From: Luteimonas viscosa
Lineage (GTDB): Bacteria; Pseudomonadota; Gammaproteobacteria; Xanthomonadales; Xanthomonadaceae
Length of the DNA stretch: 64,000 nucleotides
Assembly: GCF_008244685.1 (NCBI RefSeq)
Contig: NZ_VTFT01000001.1
Coordinates: forward strand, 2,707,248-2,771,247
Direction: 5' to 3'
A program made the translations under genes and the position numbers. The notes under the pieces are model-generated. The model was given only the letters and a program-made list of their open reading frames with translations. It did not search any database and was not told the DNA's origin. Positions 1 to 9,071 of the stretch are shown here, piece after piece (within the stretch, counting starts at the first letter, position 1; every line of letters begins with the position of its first letter).

Positions 1-559
1 ACAGGAACCCCGGTCCGGTCGTCGTCGGGGCCGCGGGGACGTCCCCCGGGGCGACCGGTTCGTCCGCACGCGGAGAAGGCGGCGGCGTGTCGCCGGGAGG
101 GGAAGGGGCGGCGGCCGCCTGCGGGTCGGTCGGCTCGGCGTCTGCGCCGGACACGGTTTCCGGGGCGCCCGCGGTCGGCGGCGGTGCCACCGGGGCCGGC
201 GGCACGCGGGCGGCTGACGGAGCCGGCCCGGGCGCGTCATCCGCCTCGCCGGTAGCCACCGGTCCCCGCGCCGGCGGGTCGTTCACGGGATCCGGCGTGC
301 CGGCCGGGCGGGCCGAGGCGGCAGGCGGGAGCGGATCGGCGGGGGGCGAAACGGCCGCGACCGCCGCAACCGCCGACGTAACGGTCGACGCGACGGCATC
401 GTGCCCGGTGCCGGTGCCGGTGCCGGTGCCGGTCGGCGGCGACGCGGCCGGTTCGGCCCGCCTCAGCGACCCCGCACAACGCGGGCAGCGCTCCGGCGGC
501 AGGTCGGTCGCCGGATCGGTCGCGACCAGCGCGTTGCAATGCCGGCAGTTGATGAACAT
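1..559 (-). CDS. Zinc-ribbon (MJ0042/DUF3426-type) protein, C-terminus beyond window
   Basis: The reading frame opens with an ATG at 559 and stays open to the left edge, so only the N-terminal ~186 residues are present. The start MFINCRHCN leads into two CxxC pairs (CRHC at residues 5-8 and CPRC near 27-30), the zinc-ribbon knuckle of the MJ0042 family seen at the N-terminus of DUF3426 proteins. A very long Ala/Pro/Gly/Thr linker follows, including a short Gly-Thr dipeptide repeat. In related genomes the rest is a single membrane helix and a DUF3426 domain; that part is outside the window. It lies just downstream of prmA on the same strand (45-bp gap), the usual neighbour in xanthomonads. Function unknown. 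Confidence 0.8.
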   Translation of the reverse strand, partial: MFINCRHCNALVATDPATDLPPERCPRCAGSLRRAEPAASPPTGTGTGTGTGHDAVASTVTSAVAAVAAVSPPADPLPPAASARPAGTPDPVNDPPARGPVATGEADDAPGPAPSAARVPPAPVAPPPTAGAPETVSGADAEPTDPQAAAAPSPPGDTPPPSPRADEPVAPGDVPAAPTTTGPGFL

Positions 560-604
560 GGCGCTATTCAATCACGCGCGGACGCCGGCCCGCCGTGTCG
601 CGCG

Positions 605-1522
605 TCACCGGCGGACGCCATCGATGCGCACCCAGTCGCCCTCGTGTGCGACCGCGAGATCGTCGAACCACTCGGCGTAGCGCTCGAGCAGTGCGGCCTG
701 CTGGCCGTCGAGGATGCCCGACAGCGCGATGCGGCCGCCCGGCGCGGTGCGCTCGGCCAGTTCCCCGGCGAGCGCATCGAGCGCGGCCGCCAGGATGTTC
801 GCAACGACCACCGGGTAGGGGCCTGCCGGCGCCGCCGCGGGTTCGAACACCGGCAGGACCTCGCCCACGCCGTTGCGCGCGGCGTTGTCGCGGGTCGCCA
901 GCAGCGCCTGCGGGTCGTTGTCGACGCCGTCCGCACGCGCCGCGCCGAGCTTGAGCGCCGCGAGCGCGAGGATGCCGCTGCCGCAGCCGAAGTCGAGCAC
1001 CTGCCGGTCATGCAGCAGCCCGTCCGCGGCCAGCGCGTCGAGCCATTGCAGGCACAGCGACGTGGTCGGGTGCGTGCCCGAGCCGAACGCGAGGCCGGGA
1101 TCGAGCCGGACCACGGCGGCATCGGGCGTGTCGGCTTCCGCCGGCAGGTCGTGGTTCCAGGGCACGATCCAGGTGCGCGCGCCGAACCGCAGCGGGTGGT
1201 ACTGGTCCATCCAGGCGCGCTCCCAGTCCTGGTCGGCGACGTGCCGGAACGTGGCGCCGGTCCAGTCCAGCGCCGGATCGAACGCGTCGAGCGCGGCCAG
1301 CAGGAGCAGGGCGTCGGCATCGTGCGCGAACAGCGCGGTGAGCGCGACCGAATCCCACAGCGGGGTCTCGCCCACCCCCGGTTCGAGGATCGCGTGTTCG
1401 TCGTCGGTATCGGCGGCGGCATCGAGCATCGTCACCGCCAGCGCGCCGACATCCTCCAGCGCGTGCTCGCGGCGCGGCTGCTCGGAGGCACGGCAGCGGA
1501 TGGTCAGTTCGAGGAATGGCAT
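605..1522 (-). CDS. prmA: Ribosomal protein L11 methyltransferase PrmA
   Basis: PrmA transfers methyl groups from S-adenosylmethionine to lysines and the N-terminus of ribosomal protein L11 in the cytoplasm. The 305-residue product has the family's normal length. It shows the N-terminal substrate-recognition part, the FGSGTHPTT segment (residues 146-154), SAM motif [12 protein letters not shown] (175-185) and the ANIL catalytic-site motif (241-244). The ATG at 1522 gives the expected start MPFLEL. It is the first gene of a minus-strand pair with the zinc-ribbon gene and diverges from the glycosyltransferase at 1642. Confidence 0.97.
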   Translation of the reverse strand: MPFLELTIRCRASEQPRREHALEDVGALAVTMLDAAADTDDEHAILEPGVGETPLWDSVALTALFAHDADALLLLAALDAFDPALDWTGATFRHVADQDWERAWMDQYHPLRFGARTWIVPWNHDLPAEADTPDAAVVRLDPGLAFGSGTHPTTSLCLQWLDALAADGLLHDRQVLDFGCGSGILALAALKLGAARADGVDNDPQALLATRDNAARNGVGEVLPVFEPAAAPAGPYPVVVANILAAALDALAGELAERTAPGGRIALSGILDGQQAALLERYAEWFDDLAVAHEGDWVRIDGVRR

Positions 1523-1641
1523 GGCGCCAGTCTAGCCGCCGCATCCGCAGCCGAGGCTCGCGGGGCGCTCCCGTATAATGTCCCATTGCGTCGGGCCCGG
1601 CCCCCCCAGGCACCGCGCCCTCCCGACGACGATCCGCCCCG

Positions 1642-4400
1642 ATGCGCGAAGACGCCCCGCTGCCGTCAGGCCAGTCCCGATGGTTCGATTCCGGCTGGTA
1701 CCGGATCGCGACCGCGTGGCCGGAAAGCGCGGGCGCGGCGCCGAAGATCCTGCTGACGCGCGAGGGCGCCGGGGACAGCGAGCGGGTCCGCGAACAGGTC
1801 TATCCGATGGACGTGGCGGCCGGCGTGGCCGAGGGCATCGTCGCGATCGCGCAGGGGCATTACCTGCTGCGGCTGGCTCCGGACCCTGCGGGCGGTTTGC
1901 GGGTCGAACGGGTCGAACGGGTCGAACGGGTCGGGCGGCGGGCAGCGCTGCAGGCAATGTGGTCGTCCCTGTCGGCAGCGGGCGGCGGCGGTCGCGCGCG
2001 GCGATGGGCCGGCGCCCTTCCGAATCTCCTGGCGGGCCTCCTGCGGGGCCCGCGTGGGCTGGCCAGCGCGCTGGTCGACGAATACCGCAGGCACCTGTTC
2101 CTGCGCGGGCACCGCCAGCTGGGAAGGCGCACCTTCCCGTACCGGCATGCGCCATGGCCGGCCTTCTCCGAGGAGGCGTTGCTGGTCCCCGCCGGGCGCG
2201 ACGCGCGATCGCAGGCGGGGGCTTCGCTGTCCGTGGAGCACGTGGACGCCGGCTGGGCGCTGCGTCGCGCGCTCCCCGGGCAGCCGATCGAGGCGGGCTG
2301 GTACCGCCTGCGCCTGACCTGCCGCGGAGTCGATGGCCAGGTGCACCCGCTGTTGCTGCAGCCCGGTCCGGGCCAGGGGCCAGCGACCGGACGTGGCGTT
2401 TTCCTGTCCGACGAGGCACAGACCGGCTCCTGGGACCTGCTGGTGATGTTCGACGCCCCGGTCCCGTCGCTGTGGCTGGGATCGGCGTGGCGCCAGGTGG
2501 AACTGCGGGTGGCATCGCTGCAACTGGTCCGCGTCGGGCGCCTGCGCGCGCTGTGGGCGCTGTTGCGGGGCGTGTCGACGAGGGGGACGATGGCCGCGGA
2601 AGTCGTCGGGTTCCTGCGCGAAGCGGCCGCGCCGTCGGGTTGTCGGGGGCGGCGGATGCCCTGCTGCGTCGCTACAACCTCCGCCATGACCTCCGCCCCG
2701 ATGCGTATGCGGCGTGGGTCCGGCACTTCGATTCGTTCGACGGATCGGACCTCGCTGCGCTGCGTTCGCGGGCGGACACCCTGGGCCGGGTGGTGGAATT
2801 CTCGGTACTGGTGCCGGTCTACAACACGCCCGAGCAATGGCTGCGGCGTTGCATCGAAAGCGTGCTCGCGCAGGCCTATCCCCACTGGCAACTGTGTCTC
2901 GCGGACGATGCCTCCAGCGATCCCGCGGTGTCCCGGGTGCTGGAGGAATACGCGGCGAAGGATCCGCGCGTGCGCGTGGTGCGGCGCGAGCGCAACGGGC
3001 ACATCGCGCGGGCGTCGAACACGGCGCTGGAGATGGCGACCGGTGCGTACGTCGCGCTGCTCGACCATGACGACGAGTTGCGGCCGCACGCGCTGCTCGA
3101 GATGGCGCAGGCGATCGCCGGCGACCCCGCGCTGGACCTGCTCTATTCCGACGAGGACAAGCTCGACGGGGACGGCCAGCGCTTCGATCCGTACTTCAAG
3201 CCCGACTGGGACCCGGACCTGCTGCGCAGCCAGAACTACGTCTGCCACCTGAGCGTGATCCGGACCTCGCTGGTGCGCGCGGTGGGCGGATTCCGGCCGG
3301 GTTTCGAGGGCAGCCAGGACCACGACCTTGTCCTGCGCTGCAGCGAACGCATCGACCCGGCGCGCATCCGCCACATCCCGAAGGTGCTGTACCACTGGCG
3401 GGCGATCGAGGGCTCGACCGCGCTGACCCGCGATGCCAAGGACTACGCCGCCGCGGCCGGCGTGCGCGCGGTGGACGAGCACCTGCGCCGATGCCATCCG
3501 GGCGCACGCGCGGAGGAACTGTCGCATGGCCACTACCGCGTGCGGTGGCCGTTGCCCGAGGCGGCGCCGAAGGTCAGCCTGCTGGTCCCCACCCGCGACC
3601 GGGCCAACCTGCTGAGGACCTGCGTCGAGAGCATCTTCGAACGCACCGACTATCCCGACTTCGAGGTCGTGGTGATCGACAACCAGTCCAGCGAACCCGA
3701 CGCGCTGCAATACCTGGCCGAACTGGACCGGCGCGATCGCGTGCGCGTGCTGCGTTTCGACGCGCCGTTCAACTATTCGGCGATCAACAACTGGGCGGCC
3801 GGGCAATGCGACGGCGCGGTTCTCGGGCTGGTCAACAACGACATCGAGGTGCTCTCGCGGGAGTGGCTGAGCGAGATGGTCTCGCACGCCGTGCGTCCCG
3901 GGATCGGGGCGGTCGGCGCGATGCTGTACTACCCGGACGACACCATCCAGCACGCCGGCGTGGTGCTGGGCGTCCACGGCGTCGCCGCGCACGCCTATTG
4001 CGGCATGCCGCGCGGCTACCCCGGCCACGGCGGGCGGGTGCGTGTCGCGCAGCGGCTCTCGGCGGTCACCGGGGCCTGCCTGGTGGTGCGCCGCAGCGTG
4101 TTCGAGCAGGTCGGTGGGCTGGACGAATCGCTGCAGGTGGCGTTCAACGACATCGACTTCTGCCTGCGCGTACGCGAGGCCGGCTATCGGAACCTGTGGA
4201 CGCCATTCGCCGAGCTGTACCACCATGAATCGGCGTCGCGCGGCTCGGAAGACACCGAGGAGAAGCGCGCACGCTTCGTCGGGGAAGTCGAGGCGATGCT
4301 GCATCGCTGGAGCCCGCAGTTGCGGTGCGATCCGGCCTACAACCCGAACCTGTCGCTGTCGGGCCTCAACTCCGAATACGCGTTCCCGCCCCGGCTTTGA
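1642..4400 (+). pseudogene. Two-domain family 2 glycosyltransferase, reading frame broken near 2638
   Basis: Together the two frames encode a ~920-residue surface-polysaccharide glycosyltransferase of the xanthomonad rhamnosyl/O-antigen type: an N-terminal region of ~330 residues, then two GT-A domains. The first GT2 domain begins at FSVLVPVYNTP, with DDASSDP and LLDHDDEL; the second begins at VSLLVPTRDR, with NNDIEV, a SAVTGACLVVRR segment and a C-terminal HHESASRG. The N-terminal region reads in the frame of the ATG at 1642 up to about 2637. From 2640 (LSGAADALLRRYN) the protein continues in the -1 frame to the stop at 4400. The junction is a G-rich stretch (2637-2645) and looks like loss of one base. 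This may be a sequencing error, a true mutation or, less likely, programmed -1 shifting. No internal start with a good ribosome site was found for the catalytic part. Confidence 0.85.
1900..1935 (+). repeat. 9-bp tandem repeat inside the glycosyltransferase N-terminal region
   Basis: Three exact copies of cgggtcgaa plus a partial fourth lie head to tail and encode Arg-Val-Glu repeats. The unit is a multiple of three, so copy-number change would keep the frame. Confidence 0.85.
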
Positions 4401-4443
4401 CGTGCGTGCGCGACGTCTTTTGCGGTTGAGGTGCCCGGATCCG

Positions 4444-4461
4444 CCTCGAGTGCGCTCGAGG
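4444..4461. terminator. Hairpin after the glycosyltransferase
   Basis: A perfect 7-bp inverted repeat (CCTCGAG, loop TGCG, CTCGAGG) sits 43 bp after the stop at 4400. There is no T-run, so it is at best a weak or factor-dependent terminator. Confidence 0.35.
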
Positions 4462-4554
4462 TTCGCCGGAATGCAGCATTGCGGCCGGTTGATCCAGTTT
4501 TTACCCCGCAGGCGTCACAATGGCGTCCGACCCTGACCCGAACGGAGATCCCCC

Positions 4555-5181
4555 GTGGCCTTCACCCTCCCCAAGCTGCCCTACGCCTACGACGCGCTCG
4601 AGCCGCATATCGATGCGCAGACGATGGAGATCCACCACACCAAGCACCACCAGACCTACATCAACAACGCCAATGCCGCGCTGGAAGGCACCCAGTGGGC
4701 TGACAAGTCGGCCGAGGAGATCATCGCCGACCTCGACGCGTTGCCCGAGGACAAGCGAGGTCCGCTGCGCAACAACGCCGGCGGCCATGCCAACCATTCG
4801 CTGTTCTGGACCGTGATGTCGCCCAAGGGCGGCGGCCAGCCGAGCGGCGACGTCGCCAAGCACATCGACAGCGACCTCGGCGGCTTCGACGCGTTCAAGG
4901 AGGCCTTCACCAAGGCGGCGCTGACCCGCTTCGGCAGCGGCTGGGCGTGGCTGTCGGTCGACAGGTCCGGCAAGCTCTCGGTCGAGAGCAGCGCCAACCA
5001 GGACAACCCGCTGATGAAGGGCGTGGGCTCCGGCAATACGCCGGTCCTGGGCCTCGACGTGTGGGAACACGCCTACTACCTGAAGTACCAGAACCGCCGC
5101 CCGGACTACATCGCCGCGTTCTACAACGTGGTCGACTGGAACGAGGTGGAGCGGCGCTACCAGGAGGCGGTGAAGGGCTGA
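4555..5181 (+). CDS. sodA: Superoxide dismutase, Mn/Fe type
   Basis: Cytoplasmic enzyme that converts superoxide to oxygen and hydrogen peroxide. The 208-residue product aligns along its length with Sod[18 protein letters not shown] near residue 28, [13 protein letters not shown] (~77-89), FGSGWAWL (~125), and [20 protein letters not shown] (~165-184), which carries the metal-binding Asp and His. The [10 protein letters not shown] and WAW context favours manganese, but metal preference cannot be proven from sequence. The start is a GTG at 4555 with GGAG (4544-4547) upstream; no ATG fits the conserved N-terminus. It is monocistronic and convergent with tag. Confidence 0.96.
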   Translation: MAFTLPKLPYAYDALEPHIDAQTMEIHHTKHHQTYINNANAALEGTQWADKSAEEIIADLDALPEDKRGPLRNNAGGHANHSLFWTVMSPKGGGQPSGDVAKHIDSDLGGFDAFKEAFTKAALTRFGSGWAWLSVDRSGKLSVESSANQDNPLMKGVGSGNTPVLGLDVWEHAYYLKYQNRRPDYIAAFYNVVDWNEVERRYQEAVKG

Positions 5182-5207
5182 GTCCAGACCCCGTCGTGGT
5201 GATTTCG

Positions 5208-5233
5208 ATTCCGGCCGCGCGAGCGGCCGGAAT
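5208..5233. terminator. Strong hairpin between convergent sodA and tag
   Basis: Perfect 11-bp arms (ATTCCGGCCGC / GCGGCCGGAAT) with a GCGA tetraloop lie between the two convergent genes. There is no clear T-run on either side, but its position suits a bidirectional transcription barrier. Confidence 0.55.
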
Positions 5234-5298
5234 GCGTTGCGGGGCGTGAGTTTCCCGGTTTCCCGTTCAACCGGGGCGTCGGGAGCGGCTCGTCGCTC

Positions 5299-5844
5299 CT
5301 ATGCCGCACGCCGCGCGCGCGCGATCTTCCTGGCGATCGGGCAATCGGGCCGGTGCGCGCCGGGCAGGTAACCCAGGCTCATCAGGAATTCGCCGGTGAT
5401 CTCGCCGCCGGTGAAGCGGAAGGTCTGCCTGAAGAGCTTCACCCACGAGGCCTTGTCGCGCGGCTTGCCGGATTCATCGTGGACGTTGGCATCGAGCCAT
5501 CGGGCGAAGCCGCCGTGGGAGGCACGCAGGCCGCGGACCACCTTGGCATTGTGGATCGCGGCGGCCACCTTGAGGCGGTTGCGGATGATCCCCGGGTCGG
5601 CCAGCAGGCGTTCGGCGTCACGGTCGCCGTAGGCGGCGACGGTGTCGACGTCGAAGCCGGCGTAGGCGCGGCGGAACCCCTCCCGCTTCTTCAGGATCGT
5701 CTCCCAGCTCAGGCCGGCCTGGTTGATCTCCAGCAGCAGGCGCTCGAACAACGCCGATTCGTCGCGCTGCGGGAACCCGTATTCGGTGTCGTGGTAGGGC
5801 CCGTGCACGGGATGACCCGGGGCGATGTCGCAGTAGCCGCTCAT
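5299..5844 (-). CDS. tag: DNA-3-methyladenine glycosylase I
   Basis: Base-excision repair enzyme that removes 3-methyladenine from alkylated DNA. The 181-residue product has the Tag signature: YHDTEYGFP near the N-terminus, QAGLSWETILKKREGFR (residues ~41-57) and DPGIIRNRLKVAAAIHNA. The zinc ligands of the family are recognisable (Cys5, His of PYHD, and the C-terminal His and Cys of AHRPDC). An upstream ATG at 5880 would add 12 residues unlike the family, so the ATG at 5844 (MSGYCDI) is chosen. It is single, convergent with sodA and divergent from the SlyD-like gene. Confidence 0.95.
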   Translation of the reverse strand: MSGYCDIAPGHPVHGPYHDTEYGFPQRDESALFERLLLEINQAGLSWETILKKREGFRRAYAGFDVDTVAAYGDRDAERLLADPGIIRNRLKVAAAIHNAKVVRGLRASHGGFARWLDANVHDESGKPRDKASWVKLFRQTFRFTGGEITGEFLMSLGYLPGAHRPDCPIARKIARARRAA

Positions 5845-5942
5845 CGCACCAGCATAGCGGGCGCGACCCCGGGGCGGCACCGGGTTGCCCCGGCTCCCGC
5901 GTCCGCGCCAACATGGAGGCTTCGCGCATCACGGGCTTCGCC

Positions 5943-6401
5943 ATGGACATCGCAGACCGCCGCATCGCCACCGTCCACTTCACGCTGCAGGACGAGCAGG
6001 GCCAGGCCATCACCTCCACCCATGGGCATGCGCCGCTGGTGTACATGCACGGCACCGGCAGCATCATGCCCGGCCTGGAACAGGCGCTGGCCGGCAAGGC
6101 GCCGGGCGACACCTTCCGGGTGACGATCGCGCCGGAGGCCGGTTTCGGCCCCCGCCACGATGCGCTGGTGCAGACGCTGCCGCGCGACAGGCTGCAGGCC
6201 TCGGTGGAACCGGCGGTCGGCGCGAAGCTGACCGCGCAGACCGCGCGCGGGCCGCTGGACGTGGTGGTGACCGCGGTCGATGGCGACGCGATCACGGTCG
6301 ACGGCAACCACCCGCTGGCCGGGCGCACGGTCGAGGCGCTGGTGGAAGTGGTGGACGTGCGCCTGGCCACGCCCGAGGAACAGCAGTTCGGCCTCGCCTG
6401 A
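5943..6401 (+). CDS. FKBP-type peptidyl-prolyl isomerase, SlyD-like
   Basis: Prolyl isomerase/chaperone of the SlyD/FkpB class, about 152 residues. The FKBP half starts at IATVHFTLQDEQGQ, with YMHGTGSIMPGLEQAL and GDTFRVTIAPEAGFG. The insert-in-flap (IF) chaperone domain follows, returning to DGNHPLAGRTVEALVEVVDVR, the conserved end. The His-rich metal tail of SlyD is absent. The ATG at 5943 gives the family-like start MDIADRR. An ATG at 5913 would add ten residues and cannot be excluded. Confidence 0.9.
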   Translation: MDIADRRIATVHFTLQDEQGQAITSTHGHAPLVYMHGTGSIMPGLEQALAGKAPGDTFRVTIAPEAGFGPRHDALVQTLPRDRLQASVEPAVGAKLTAQTARGPLDVVVTAVDGDAITVDGNHPLAGRTVEALVEVVDVRLATPEEQQFGLA

Positions 6402-6454
6402 ACACCTGCCTGCCCGTGGGCGCGCCGCCGCGGCGCAGGGCCTAGAATGGCCGC

Positions 6455-7021
6455 ATGCCCTCACTCTCGTCCTCGTTCGCGAACCAGCTGCTGATCGCCC
6501 TGCCGACGCTGGCCGATCCCGGCTTCGCGCGCACGGTGGCGCTGATCTGCCAGCACGACGACGACGGTGCGATGGGGGTGGTGGTGAACCGCGCCTCCGA
6601 CTTCACCCTGGGCGAGGTGCTGCGGCAGATGGGCATCGCGTCCGACGATCCGGAGCTGGTGGAGCAGCGCGTGCTCGCGGGCGGCCCGGTGCATCCGGAG
6701 CGCGGCTTCGTGCTGCACGACGGCGCGAGCACCTGGGATTCCACCCTTGCCGTCGCCGCGGACCTCTCGGTGACCACCTCGCGCGACATCCTCGAGGCGA
6801 TCGCATCCGGCGAAGGGCCGGCGAACGCCACGGTCGCGCTCGGCTGCGCCGGCTGGGGGGCCGGCCAGCTGGAGTTCGAACTGACCGAGAACAGCTGGCT
6901 GACCGCGCCGGTGCGGCAGGAGATCCTGTTCTCGCTGCCGCTGGACCAGCGCTGGCAGGCGGCGGCCGGCGAGATCGGGGTCGACCTGATGCGCATCGCG
7001 GGGCACGTGGGGCACGCATGA
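6455..7021 (+). CDS. algH: YqgE/AlgH family protein
   Basis: The 188-residue product shows the DUF179 pattern: NQLLIALPTLADPGFARTV at the start, GAMGVVVNRAS, VLAGGPVHPERGFVLH and LGCAGWGAGQLEFEL. AlgH was named as an alginate regulator in Pseudomonas, but its biochemical activity remains unsettled. The stop overlaps the start of ruvX by four bases (ATGA), the standard algH-ruvX(-pyrB) arrangement, which implies translational coupling. Confidence 0.95.
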   Translation: MPSLSSSFANQLLIALPTLADPGFARTVALICQHDDDGAMGVVVNRASDFTLGEVLRQMGIASDDPELVEQRVLAGGPVHPERGFVLHDGASTWDSTLAVAADLSVTTSRDILEAIASGEGPANATVALGCAGWGAGQLEFELTENSWLTAPVRQEILFSLPLDQRWQAAAGEIGVDLMRIAGHVGHA

Positions 7022-7479
7022 GCGCGGACACGATCCGCGTCGACGGCACGGTGCTGGGCTTCGACGTGGGCGCGCGCCGGATCGGCGTAGCGGTGGGGAG
7101 CGCCTACGGCCATGGCGCGCGCGCGCTGGCGGTGGTCGACGTCCACGGCGAGCAGGTGGATTGGGCGGCGATCGACCGCCTGCACCGGGAATGGCGCCCG
7201 GACGGGCTGGTGGTCGGCGACCCGATGACCCTGGAGGGTGGCGACCAGCCGATCCGCGCCCGCGCCCGTGCCTTCGCCGCCGATCTGCAGGCGCGCTACC
7301 GCCTGCCGGTGGTGCTGATGGATGAGCGTGCCAGTTCGATCGAGGCGGCGCAGCGCTTTGCCCTGGACCGCGCGCAGGGACGACGCCGGCGCCGCGACGC
7401 GGCGGCGCTCGACGCGGTGGCGGCCGCGGTCATCGTCGAACGCTGGGTCGCCGCGCCGGGCGACGCGACTCCGCTCTAG
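7018..7479 (+). CDS. ruvX: Putative pre-16S rRNA nuclease / Holliday junction resolvase-like YqgF
   Basis: RNase-H-fold nuclease of 153 residues, linked in E. coli to 5' maturation of pre-16S rRNA. It shows the first catalytic-Asp motif VLGFDVGARRIGVAVG, GLVVGDPM, and VVLMDERASSIEAAQR containing the DERxSS element. The final conserved Asp lies in RRDAAALDAVAAAVIVERW. The ATG at 7018 overlaps the algH stop (ATGA). Confidence 0.94.
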   Translation: MSADTIRVDGTVLGFDVGARRIGVAVGSAYGHGARALAVVDVHGEQVDWAAIDRLHREWRPDGLVVGDPMTLEGGDQPIRARARAFAADLQARYRLPVVLMDERASSIEAAQRFALDRAQGRRRRRDAAALDAVAAAVIVERWVAAPGDATPL

Positions 7480-7586
7480 GCCCCCGCGCACCGCGGCGAG
7501 GCGAGCCGCGCGCACGCCCCGGCGGGTGATGCAGCGGAGGCGCCCCCGACTGCTACGACGGGGGCGATTTGCCCGACAATACGGCC

Positions 7587-8519
7587 ATGACCGACCAGCT
7601 CGATGCCGACGGCCGCCTGCGCCACCTCCTCACCCTCGAAGGCCTGCCGCGCGCGACCCTGTGCGCGCTGCTGGAACGCGCCGACGGCTTCGCCGGAGGC
7701 GCCGACGCGCGCGGCGCCCTGGCCGGGAGCGCGGTCTGTACCCTGTTCTTCGAACCGTCCACGCGCACACGCCTGAGCTTCCAGCGCGCCAGCCAGCGGC
7801 TCGGCGCCGACGTACTCGGCTTCGACGCCGCGACTTCGTCGACCACCAAGGGCGAAACCGCGCGCGACACCCTGAAGAACATCGAGGCGATGGGCGTGCG
7901 GGGCTTCGTGGTGCGCCACTCGATCGACGGCGAGGTGGCGGATCTCGCCGCCGCGGCCAACCCCGGGACCGCGCTGGTCAATGCAGGCGACGGCCGCAGC
8001 GCGCATCCCACCCAGGGCCTGCTCGACATGCTGACCCTGCGCCAGGCGCTGGGCGAGGATTTTTCCCCGCGTCGCTTCCTGATCGTCGGCGACCTCCGCC
8101 ATTCGCGGGTCGCGCGCTCGGACCTGCACGCGTTGCGCACCCTCGGTGCCGGCGAGATCCGGGTCTGCGGCCCGGCCGCGCTGCTGCCCGCCGACGCCAC
8201 GCTGGAGGGCTGCATCGTCAGCCACGACCTCGACGCGGCGCTCGACGGCGTCGACGCGGTGATGATGCTGCGCCTGCAGCGAGAGCGCATGGAGGAAGGC
8301 CTGGTCGCCTCGCTCGACGACTACCATCGCGACTACGGCCTGACCCGCGAACGCCTGCGACGCGCTTCGCCCGCCGCCGTGGTGCTGCATCCCGGGCCGA
8401 TGAACCGCGGCGTCGAGATCACCGACGAGGTCGCCGACGGCGCGCAGTCGCTGGTCCTGCGGCAGGTGGCGAACGGCGTGGCGGTGCGGATGGCGGTGCT
8501 GGAGGCGCTGCTCGCCTGA
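7587..8519 (+). CDS. pyrB: Aspartate carbamoyltransferase catalytic chain
   Basis: Joins carbamoyl phosphate to aspartate, the committed step of pyrimidine synthesis. The ~310-residue protein carries the carbamoyl-phosphate motif FFEPSTRTR, STTKGETARDTLKN, the NAGDGRSAHPTQGLLD loop and HPGPMNRGVEI near the end. No regulatory chain (pyrI) or dihydroorotase gene follows within the window. The ATG at 7587 is preferred over an in-frame TTG at 7569. It lies 107 bp after ruvX and is probably cotranscribed with it. Confidence 0.95.
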   Translation: MTDQLDADGRLRHLLTLEGLPRATLCALLERADGFAGGADARGALAGSAVCTLFFEPSTRTRLSFQRASQRLGADVLGFDAATSSTTKGETARDTLKNIEAMGVRGFVVRHSIDGEVADLAAAANPGTALVNAGDGRSAHPTQGLLDMLTLRQALGEDFSPRRFLIVGDLRHSRVARSDLHALRTLGAGEIRVCGPAALLPADATLEGCIVSHDLDAALDGVDAVMMLRLQRERMEEGLVASLDDYHRDYGLTRERLRRASPAAVVLHPGPMNRGVEITDEVADGAQSLVLRQVANGVAVRMAVLEALLA

Positions 8520-8681
8520 CCAAGCCAGGGCTGGCGGATCCGCGGCGCGCGTTGCGCGAGCACGTCGCTGCATCCAGCAACGCGGGACCGGTCGGCACGG
8601 GTGCAGGCTGAGGCCGCCGCCGGGTTCCATCCATGCGTCGTGAACGCGGACGCCCGACCGGCCGACTCCGCGCCTATTTCA

Positions 8682-9071
8682 GGTTCTTCTCCCACGTGAG
8701 GGGGCCGGGCCAAGTTCCCGGAGATTGGACCCGGGCTTGCTGCCGGGGTCGTTCCGGGCCGGGGTTGCTACTCGGATCTGTCAGACCGCTGCGCGGCCAA
8801 AGCCACTACGAGCCGCGTCCTGGCGCCCGGGGAGCGCGCCAAGCAAAAAATGGATGTTCTGCGCGCGAGTCAGGGCAGGGTGAGCGTGGGTCGCTCGCGC
8901 GGCACGCTGCGCATCCGCGCGAACGCACGGCGCTCTGCGCCGGGCCGGGCCGCACAGCGGCCCTGACCGGGCGGAAAGCGATCCCCGGGCGCCAAGGCGC
9001 GGCGGCGATCGGAAGTCCGGACGGGGAGTTCTCCATCGCAGATCACTTCTCCCCCACATGGGAGAAGAACC
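8682..9071. mobile_element. 390-bp MITE-like element with terminal inverted repeats and 8-bp target duplication
   Basis: The gap between pyrB and the esterase gene holds a bounded element. Its left end (8682-8704) and the reverse complement of its right end (9049-9071) match at 20 of 23 bases, both beginning GGTTCTTCTCCCA. The octamer CTATTTCA stands directly outside each end (8674-8681 and 9072-9079), as expected for an 8-bp target-site duplication. No transposase or other convincing reading frame lies inside, so it would move only with help in trans. Eight-base duplications and GG-starting ends recall IS1595/ISXO2-type transposases, but that link is inference. The right duplication contains the stop codon of the esterase gene, so its product is unchanged. 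The remaining bases 8520-8673 show no feature. Confidence 0.7.

Noticed and set aside
1860-4304. Long minus-strand open frame (over 800 codons) opposite the glycosyltransferase
   Set aside because: It is the mirror of a GC-rich gene. Its composition (Arg/His/Val-rich, no motif) is typical of an antisense shadow.
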